This document shows positions 55,873-63,886 of a stretch of DNA of 63,886 nt, in pieces. The position numbers were made by a program, and so were the translations under genes. Source of the stretch: Klebsormidium nitens (Eukaryota; Streptophyta; Klebsormidiophyceae; Klebsormidiales; Klebsormidiaceae). Where the stretch lies: positions 1-63,886 of the forward strand of contig DF237473.1 of assembly GCA_000708835.1 (NCBI GenBank), written 5' to 3'. Position 1 is the first letter of the stretch. Each line of letters opens with the position of its first letter. The notes under the pieces are model-generated. The model saw only the letters and a program-made list of their open reading frames with translations. It had not been told where the DNA came from and ran no database searches.

Positions 55873-58800
55873 ATGGCGAAGAGCTCTTCCTGGAAAGCCT
55901 ATCTTGCGGTCTGCGGGGTGGTGGCTTTCCTGACGCTGTTCATGCTGGGTAATGTGGGGTTACCCAGCATTAACCAGGAGGTTAAGGGTGGTCAAGAACG
56001 AGGAAGTGCGACGGGAGAAGAAGTAAGTCCTTTGCCACAGATTTCTCCGAGGACTTCTTCACTTGACTTCGTTTGATATGCTGGTGACATGATTCTGGTT
56101 ACCCAGTGTTGACCAGAAGGTTAAAGAGTGGTCAGGGAAGAGGAGAGGCGGCAGGGGAAGAAGGAAGTCTCATAGGACTTTCACTTAAATGACTTCTCTT
56201 CGCTAGCCTTTTCGTTACAGGCTGGTGAAACGATGTTTTGGTTACTTAGCACTAATCAGGAGGTTTAGGGGGGCCGAGGAAGCGGCGGGTGAGCCGGGAA
56301 GAAGCAAGTCCTCTGCCTACTCTCGAGTACACTGCCTCCAAATGGCACTTTTGTTGAAACTTGGTTACCCACTGCTAATGATTGAGTTAAGGTTGGTCAA
56401 GGAAGAAGTTGACCATTGGGGGGGGTAATGAGTTTATGCCCATATCTGGGTTAGAAAGGGTAAATCTGGATCAAGGAGGGCATCACGCTTGGTCAAGGAA
56501 GAGGACTTGCAGCAGGAAGGTGTTCCTTCTATTGCAACTCTGCATTTCTCAATGACTTTTCTTATGCATTGGATGTCGAGCCTGGGTTGGTAATTGTCGA
56601 TGACGGGGTTAAGGGTGGTCAACAACGAATGGGGCTGCGGTAGAATCCTCTGCCTAGTTTTGGTTCCGGATCATAGTGTGTTGTGCGCTGTATGATAAAC
56701 CTGGGATGCTCAATGAGTTTCGAAACGAACACCCTATGGTCCCTCCTTGCTTTCTGTGTTTCAGCCCGAACTAGGTCGCTCGAGATTTTTTTTTAGGAAG
56801 AAGCTACTCTAGGTGATCTGAAAACGGTGCGCTTTCCTCGCTCATGGGGGCAGTATCAAGCCTGAAGTGGGGGGAACCTTGTGCAAGTTGCTCAGTCTCA
56901 GGCGATGGAATGACCTCAGCAAATCTAGATTTATCGCCTTCAATCGGTTTTTGCAGACGGCCACTCGAGTTGGAGAAGCCATCAAAGGCGGTCTTTCGGG
57001 GTCTTCGAAGGGGACTGCCGTTGACCCCCAGTTTTCCAAGCATACCAGGCCCTGAGCCACTTCGATTTGAAACTCTACGCTTCAAGAACGTTTATTTTGC
57101 GTACAGTTGCATTCAACGTGAGAAGCTGCCCTTGAAGAACTCCAACCGATTCGAAGCTTTTCCCCCTTGCATACCTAGCATGCAAGGCTATTCTGGTCGA
57201 CACTGATTATCCTCTCACTTTGTTGCAGAATGCCACGTCCGTTGGACAGGTCGTCGAAGCCGCACTCGAAGACCTCCGGACGGATCTGAAGCTGTTCCCC
57301 TCCGAAGTGCGAGCCATATTTCGGGAAGAAGTCAACTCCCTGTTTCGGGACGAGATCCACAGAGCGACTGCCGCGCTCCAACAAGCCTTCCCACTAACCC
57401 AGGGTTCCGAGCTTAACCCAGATTCCCTATCAAGGCAAGGGTTTAAGGCAGAGAGCGTGCTAAAGCGGCGAGACCTAGGGCGGTTAACGAATGATAGGTT
57501 TGAGTTGACCGCGGAAGAAAAGGCGTGGGCTGTGAGGCCGGACTCGTTTTGCATCGGGTTGGGGGGGAACGTTACGGTGCTGACGGTAACCCCCGGTTTG
57601 GAAACGCACATCGACGAGTCGGAGATGAAGGAGCGAGGGAAAATGAGCAACTTGGGAGAGGTAAGAAAACAACCGTTCACAATGGAATAAAAAGTCGTAC
57701 AACCTGACCCTTAAGGTTTCTATTCTGCTTAAGGAGTTCATTTTGGCCGAGCAGACCCAAGCTTTTGACGTTCATCCAGAGCCTGAAGTTCGGTCCTGGT
57801 CAGAAAGGAAATACGAATCGAGTCGAGTTCAAAGAGTTGGTAGTACGTACTCGTCTGAGTATGCGAAATCGTGAGGCATAAGTACTCATACCCCAGAGTA
57901 TAGATATGCTGACGTCGAACTCTGAGAAACTGCAAACAGGCACGCTCTCGTTGCACTACAAGTGCAAAGCTTGTCTCTCATTCGCAGCTGCGTATGCACG
58001 TGCACTTCGCGCCGTCCCAAAGTGCAAACCTCAAACTGCACGGTGCACAAAATTTAAAACACGTATGACACTGTGCACACTGTGCACAACACATTAAACC
58101 AGCCTTTGGGCAATATTTGCTCCTGTCCTTCGCGCTTTCATGTGGTGCTTCGAAGCTGCCAGCAAGACTGCGCGGTGATAAGGTCTGATATTTCCAAGCG
58201 TTGGGGTTTCAAGGCGAACAAACTATGCATTCACCCAACGCGATTGTCATGCTTTCGCTTCTTGACAGCAGGGTCAACGTGCAAGAAATGCGGCCAAACA
58301 GGGTCCTGTACGTAAAAAACGTTGTGGCTATGGGTTCTGCGAGCTAGCTCGCATGAGTACAGAGCCCCGACAACGCACCTTTTGAAGTCAGCGGGCACGA
58401 ATACAACCTGCTTCCTTTGATGAAAAGCTGGAGTTAAAGAATGCGAACGTCAGCTGTCGCTTCTTATGCAGGCGTACGTGCAAAAGATGCGGTTTGATTG
58501 GATCCACATGAAGAAGCACGAATATGACTACTTGGAGCCAGCCCTTATATGTAGACAGCTCGAACATCTCAAAATTCACATTGAAGGGCACCATCACACT
58601 CTTCTTCCTATATGGAAATGTGAAAATGATCAATGTTGACGTCGGATATTGCTTCTCATGCAGGCGTACGTGCAGAAGATGCGGCGTAACAGAATCCTGT
58701 ACATAAAGCGTCACGGCTACGAGTACTGCGAACTCCAAGCGAAGACGGATCCGACCCGGCACGCGTCTTGGAGCAAGATTCCGATCACCATGCAGATTCT

Positions 58801-61800
58801 TCAAACCAGCCCCGCTGTGAGTATCTGGGCTAAGTGTCTTAACCTCGCACAGAAATCCAACATTCTGTGGATGAGTATGACCAAACTGCTGTTTTGTGTT
58901 TGGGTAAGTGTGAGGCTTTTGAGCGGTCCGCCCTTCTTTCCGACCAGACGTTTCCTGGTTTGAAGCTGAAAACAAAGTTGTCTTCAAAGCTGACGTCAGC
59001 GCTCCGGCGCTTCAGGCGAAGCGGAAGTTGCAGAATGGAGTCGTGCACGACTTTCGCCGGGGCAAAACTTTGGGCTGTTCCCTGTGGAGAACAAGCCGTT
59101 GCAGCGTTCCCGAGTCGCCCCGACCAGATTCGTGCACTGATACCTTTGAAAATTCAGAAAGCACGCCGGTATCGAGTACGGAGCTCTCTGGTTTGCACGT
59201 AGACCTCTGAGGACTAGAATCGTGTCGCTTGAAGGCCTCGGATCAACGTCATGTGGAGCTTCAGACTGATTTGTGCAAGGTCTCACCGCTTTACAGAGCT
59301 TCGAACAGCTCTAGCTTTTCCGGAAGGGCTTTCAACATGTTGGTCGGTTTGAGCCACTTTGATTTGCTGGGAGCGGTTTTGGTTTGCTGGGTATTGAATT
59401 TTGGGTCCGCTAACATGAGTGTGACGCTTTTGAGCGATTCTGCCTGTACTTCTGGGAGGCTTAGTCCAAGGATCAAGCTGTCCCCGCTCTTTTAAGGGGA
59501 GCTGTGCCAGAAAGAAGGTTTTTGGCTGTGTTGCTTCTGAAACCGGATGCGTTAGTGTAGCTAGCGTCTCAGTCTTTAATTGCACGTGAGGCTATCGTCT
59601 CACGCGGAGCTCAAGGAAGTTACTTTTTGCCTCTTCGATCCAACCCTTGTAAGGGGGCGGGTTTGCAGCTCCACCAGTGACTTCCGGATGGGTTTAAGTT
59701 ATGTCTTTGGACCAGAGTGAGCTTCGTCTTCAGCTCTGCCTAGGTTTGGACGGTTGATGACGTGGTTCAACGGCGTCACAACGATTTTCTAAACAGTCTA
59801 CTTTCGGACGGCTTCCGCTTTGGTTCCGGGCGGCTTCCGGTCTACTTTCGGACGGCTTGAGCTTTCACTTCGGACGGCTTCCGGTCTACTTTCGAACGGC
59901 TTCGGGTCGACTTTTGGACCACTTGTTTTTGTTTTGTTTTCTTAAAAGCCTCCGGATGTTTGACGGTTTGCTGTTCCTCAGTTGTATCTGCTCTCGATCC
60001 AGGAGGGATACCTAAAGTTTGTCCTTGTTGGTTGACAAGCCCCAGCTCAAACGCGCGCTGAGCTCACATATATCCCAGTCTCAGATGACTTTGCTGACGA
60101 CCATCACCTCCATCAATTTCCGGATGCTCTCCTCGCGAACGCTGATAGTAATTTCTGAGCACGAGTTGAGTGGTGGCACAAGGGTACATGAAACAAGGTT
60201 GATAGATTCAAACACACACTCGCTCTTCCCCCCCCCTTCCCCCCTAGCTCTCTCTCACTCTCACGCATGCGCAAGCTTATATCTAAGTTTGAACGCAAGT
60301 GCATTTCAACAATAGGCGCTCGATCCTTCGCACCAAGCGAGAAACAAGGTCCCTTTGTTTGTGACTACCGCTCGCCGATAACCCCACTTTCCTCGCATCT
60401 ATGTCACAAGGACGCTGACGCCATTCCCCGCTTCCATTGCTTACGAACATGCTATCCAGTCACTCACGACCGTCACTATCTTTTGCCCCGCAGGTTTTCC
60501 ACATGGACGCTGACGCAATCTTCGTCGACATGAAAAAGAGCATTGGCACGATGCTCAACGAAGCGGGCGCTTCCGACGCCGAGCTCGTATACACCAACAA
60601 TTACGATGGTGACATGACAGACAACCATTCGCCGATAAACGCGGGGGTTTATTTCGTGCGCGCCTCTGATTGGACGCTCTCGTTTTTGGAGCGCGTTTAC
60701 ACCGACTACCCGCAGGCCGTCGATCATGAGTGGCGGGAACGGAAGGCGATCCAGGATTTCCGGGACGAGCACTTTGAGGAGTGGGATAAGCACGCGCGAA
60801 TCATCCCGCACTGGTGAGCCGGAATGTTAATAACGGCGTTGGACCTGACGGACGTCATCCGTAAATGGTGATGACGTCAGCTTTTTGGCGATCATGATTT
60901 CTGACGGCACTGCGAGATGCCTAATTGTCTGCAATCGGACACGCTTGTCTTGCGCTCTTTTAGATTCGGGCCTTTCGAATATTTTCTTTTCGGATCGAGT
61001 TCCGTTTCTCTAAACCGACTCTCCTACGTGAGCGCTCAGCCACGGAAGTAGCTTGCTCTTATCGAGTCGCATCAAAGCGAATTGAAATTTATTTGAAATT
61101 TATACACGCTATTCTGACCGAGGGGCCTGTTGTTTTCTCTTCCAAAACTGCGAGTGCCTGAACCGTCGAGGTATGGGCTGCTTGTCATTCCTTGGTCTCG
61201 GAGCGTTCCTGATGCTGAACCGTAGAATAATGAAGTTCAACTGAGGGTGAAATAAGTCTGAGCTCTGGCATACTCGACTACCTGCAAACTTCCACTCTGG
61301 TCGGAGATCACCTTTAGTGTACCTTGCGATGAAAAGCCCTAAGCCCCATCTGCGATGAAAAGCCGTAAGCCCCATCGTCGTTCCATTCCTTTCTCGCAAT
61401 CAGCTGCGAAAGGTCTCTTTGTCAATGCCTTTCCAAAGAGTCATGCGCCGTACGCGTCGCCCACTTCTCGTTGCGTCACGTTGTCTTGTGCGCCTTTGCC
61501 GCGGACGTGCGATCAGTACGCTCGTATCAACAAGAAGTGCGTGCAAGGCTTTCAACGGACGGCATTCTCGGCGTGGCTTTCTTTGAACTTATCACAGGTT
61601 GGGGCGGCACCAGCCGTGTTGTACTGCAAAGTTAAAAGCCGTCCGACCGACATTGCAAGCGCGCTTGCTACGCCCACTGTGAATCGCGTTTCATATGCTC
61701 CGGGTCATTGAGAACTTGGTGTTGACATTCGCACTCTACTGTTGTGCAGGCGGATGAACTCTCGTCTCGACTGGTACAAGTACGGAGACTTTATTGCGCA

Positions 61801-61918
61801 CGGGGCAATGTCGCCGAAGCCTTGGCGATTTCAGCAACTACTGAAATACATGCTCATAAGCGATCCGGAAGGAGAAGGGTGGTGGGTCAGCGTCAGTCTC
61901 GGTCAATACGAGGGGTAG
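55873..61918 (+). CDS. GT34 family glycosyltransferase (galactosyl/xylosyltransferase-like), type II Golgi protein
   Basis: Exons 55873-56022, 57229-57660, 58664-58816, 60494-60813 and 61750-61918 give about 407 aa. A membrane anchor lies at residues ~8-26 (AYLAVCGVVAFLTLFML), followed by a stem of ~170 aa with helical, charged sequence. The GT34 core has YIKRHGYEYCELQ, DPTRHASWSKI, the metal-binding MDADAIFVDM (Asp250 and Asp252), SPINAGVYFVR and the closing HWRMNSRLDWYKYGDFIAH. GT34 enzymes add alpha-galactose to mannans or alpha-xylose to xyloglucan. Which applies here is not readable. About five residues usually found before the DxD motif (of the kind AEW) are missing at the junction 58816/60494. 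A microexon in the 1.7-kb intron may have escaped me, or the protein is shorter there. Confidence 0.82.
56075..56660 (+). repeat. Array of about five echoes of the GT34 first exon's 3' end
   Basis: A unit containing GGTTACCCAG...GGAGGTTAAG...GGTCAAGGAAGAGG recurs near 56078, 56220, 56365, 56450 and 56580, against the true exon end at 55945-56030. The step is 85-145 bp. No copy keeps both the frame and the GTAAGT donor. Confidence 0.85.
57940..58095. repeat. Cluster of GTGCAC/GTGCAA words in a GT34 intron
   Basis: About ten occurrences of TGCA-centred words in 150 bp, including the tandem CTGTGCACACTGTGCAC near 58071. The same word family is dense at 4.2-5.2 kb. Confidence 0.6.
58255..58550 (+). 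repeat. Two junction echoes of the 5' end of GT34 exon 58664-58816
   Basis: CAGGCGTACGTGCAAAAGAT at about 58469 and a more decayed copy starting near 58269 precede the true exon. The steps are 192 and about 200 bp. Both extend through the CGGCTACGAGTACTGCGA-like part of the exon. Confidence 0.9.
59780..59925. repeat. Minisatellite with a CTTTCGGACGGCTTCCGGTC core
   Basis: Roughly six imperfect copies of a 20-27 bp unit (TCTACTTTCGGACGGCTTCC and variants) lie in the GT34 intron. Confidence 0.85.
60395..60432 (+). repeat. Short junction echo of the 5' end of GT34 exon 60494-60813
   Basis: CACAAGGACGCTGACGCCAT resembles CACATGGACGCTGACGCAAT in the real exon, about 100 bp upstream. Confidence 0.6.
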
Positions 61919-62913
61919 CTTGCAACGTTACGACGATGTCCTTTCTTCTCGGGTAACATTCTTCGCAGTCTTACGTTTGTGGACCATGCTACAGATGGCA
62001 GGCGTTCAGATTCTCCACAAAAATGGACTAGGCATTGAACCTTTATGGTATCAACCTCAATCCGAATCACCGGACAGCGGCGGAAAGGCGTACGTTATGC
62101 TGCACTGAAGTTTTGAAATAGCCGCTTGCAAGTCAGCGTATCGCTTTCTCACATTTGTTAGATAATCCGACATGTTCAATGCACACTTGCCTTGCCAGAT
62201 AGGCATGCCGCGCCGCTAATTGGGCAGGGCGGCCGCGTTGCTCAGTCGGACGCTGCCATGATGCGCGAGCTAGAGATAGAGATGTGGGCCCGATATGCCA
62301 CTGGATCGTACAAAGTTTGACAGGGATCGGTATCACTTCTAAATTGTATTCATGCATGCCTTTCCAGGCCGCCGGCCGGACGCCGGGTATGTTTGATCGG
62401 GAAGTGCCAGGCTCGATCGCACTTCCGAGCTGGCGGATATAGAAATCATTGACTAATGATGGTCAGGGTCAATCGTAAGGTGATTGACGGTGCAGACAGA
62501 GTGCATGTCTATGTGACTAGCTAAGATCGCGTGGCAGCTTATCGAACGCGGCCCAACGTGGTGACTAGTGTCACTTCAATGAAGCGAGCCAGTATGAAAA
62601 CCCGGCCAGGGGAAAGCCAGTTAACTCTGGTATTATTGCTACTTCTCCATTTTGTTACCCCGTTACGTTACAGGGGCGACACTTTGGGTGAAAATGGTAA
62701 TAAGTGAAAGGCACTGGAAGACATGTAAGACTTCTATATCCAAAGAAACGACATGCAGGGTTCGAAATATCGTACAAAGACCTACATGATTACTCGAAGC
62801 TGACACTACAAGCTTGTCTACTAAGGGCTTCTGCAGCTACTCCTTGACTCGTTTGAGTATCGCTCTCTCCACATCAGCTCAAAGTCAGCTCCCTTACTCC
62901 GACTCTCCTTCTT
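61919..62913. other. Intergenic region, no gene seen
   Basis: The 3' flank of the GT34 gene is followed by a palindrome-rich stretch (62.2-62.5 kb). No coding signal is seen. Confidence 0.5.
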
Positions 62914-63276
62914 TCATGCCACCCGCTGTCCCCGTTTCAGGTTCCTTGCGAGCTGCCGCATGTCGATCATGAATTGCATCAAAGCTACCTCCTCGTCGAT
63001 CACCAGCTGCCGCACTTTGAGGGCCTCGCCCCATAACCTTCTCAATCCTGTCTGGCTCACCTTATGTTCTGTCACCAGCTGAATAAGCACCTTCTGAAAC
63101 GTATTCCAGATTGTTGTATTCTGGAGCCGCCAGACCCTAATCTGGAGCTGACAGAACTCATTCCGGAGCTGACAGCTCTCCTTCTCCCGCTCCTCTAAGA
63201 GCTTCTGCTCCCTTCCTAGCAACTCTGTTATCGAGGTACCCATTTTCGTGCGCCTTTGCAGCTGTTTAGCCGTCAC
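62914..63276 (-). CDS. Possible small coiled-coil protein, unknown function
   Basis: An intact frame of 120 aa begins MTAKQLQRRTKMG. It is rich in Leu, Glu, Gln and Arg with heptad-like spacing (LGREQKLLEEREKESCQLRN). I recognise no family and see no introns or echoes around it. It could be a real gene, a fragment of a mobile element protein, or chance. The GAGCTGACAGA-type short internal repeats in the DNA lower my confidence. Confidence 0.35.
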   Translation of the reverse strand: MTAKQLQRRTKMGTSITELLGREQKLLEEREKESCQLRNEFCQLQIRVWRLQNTTIWNTFQKVLIQLVTEHKVSQTGLRRLWGEALKVRQLVIDEEVALMQFMIDMRQLARNLKRGQRVA

Positions 63277-63886
63277 CTAATGAAGCGAATTTGGATTCGA
63301 TTCCCTAGTAACATTGAAGGCGGATACTGATCGAATGTACTCGTGCTTGGGACAAGCCTTGAGCCCCAAATTCGACGTGATTCCAACGCACCAGTTAAGT
63401 GATAACTGCGCAGCTGCGTCAGTCCACACGTGGGATTACTTGGACAATCGGGGGCCAATCATTATCACTGTGAACTGTACCAATGATGAAACTACTCACG
63501 TGCGCTGATGTGGCTCAAGGAGTGGTAAAGGTACCGGAAACGGTATGGTATCTTATCTCACTGCAGAGCCTCGCAAACCCTAAAGCGAAATTATTTGTTT
63601 TTGGAAGATTTGATTTCCAAATGAAACCTGCCACGCGGCGCATTGTTAAAGGCGCCCTTAACAGTCAACAACGACTACGAAAAAAAATCAGAGTAAAAAG
63701 CTGTACATTTTCCAACCAGACAGGTTCAAAACAGTAGGTAGGGGGCTATATAAGCATTGCAACCATTATTATTATTTTATTTTATGTTTGGAATTGACGG
63801 AAAAAACCAGGGGGTCCGGATTTTGCAAGAATAAGGGACGCCTTCCAGAATGCACAACCATTCCGGACGAGCGTCCGAATTCATCC
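63277..63886. other. Window end, no gene seen
   Basis: Mixed sequence becoming AT-rich (ATTATTATTTTATTTTATG near 63766). No exon could be supported. Confidence 0.5.

Noticed and set aside
56075-56660. Regularly spaced repeats as a CRISPR-like array
   Set aside because: Eukaryotic intron context, diverged units that include coding sequence, and no short constant repeat with unique spacers.
1-61918. Echoes as products of intron retroposition or reverse splicing
   Set aside because: Copies contain partial exon plus partial intron in genomic order, are always local and in direct orientation, and also occur at a gene's 3' UTR. Tandem duplication explains this better.
1-63886. tRNA, rRNA and other structured RNA genes
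   Set aside because: I saw no cloverleaf-compatible sequence with conserved TTCGA-type loops or rRNA cores when reading through. A covariance-model scan would settle it.

Overview
The window is nuclear DNA from a green-lineage eukaryote, most likely a streptophyte alga or early-diverging land plant. The grounds are a complete ETR1-type ethylene receptor, a two-component hybrid histidine kinase, a plant-type GDP-sugar transporter, a dirigent-like protein and a GT34 glycosyltransferase. All are split by GT-AG introns, with GC-rich exons in more AT-rich surroundings. I cannot name the species from sequence alone. Exons were assembled by hand from splice sites, reading phase and protein similarity remembered from the families. 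Most junctions close in frame.

Layout: (1) 472-3311 (+), 3' end of a hybrid histidine kinase that starts before the window. (2) 7884-20452 (-), a 13-exon gene for a protein of about 1,106 aa combining a DUF3825-like domain, an RRM and a zinc ribbon. (3) 25171-30247 (-), a GONST-type nucleotide-sugar transporter. (4) 32154-37626 (+), a GT17 N-acetylglucosaminyltransferase-like enzyme. (5) 39858-41533 (+), a secreted dirigent / allene-oxide-cyclase-like barrel. (6) 42978-52989 (-), the ethylene receptor, 12 exons and 765 aa. (7) 55873-61918 (+), a GT34 glycosyltransferase. (8) 62914-63276 (-), a possible small coiled-coil protein. Genes 3, 4 and 7 point to the Golgi and glycan synthesis. Genes 1 and 6 belong to phosphorelay signalling. 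The stretches between genes hold no convincing genes.

The striking signal is structural. Almost every exon-intron boundary with room around it is followed or preceded, inside the intron, by one to five imperfect tandem copies of itself. Each copy holds the exon edge, the splice site and some intron. The repeat length is usually 125-250 bp, often 150-190. I call these 'junction echoes'. They occur in all seven multi-exon genes, on both strands and at both donor and acceptor sides. Most of the intron mass near exons appears to be such decayed copies. One intron (1319-1885) carries the direct-repeat signature expected if it was born by tandem duplication of an AGGT-containing stretch of exon.
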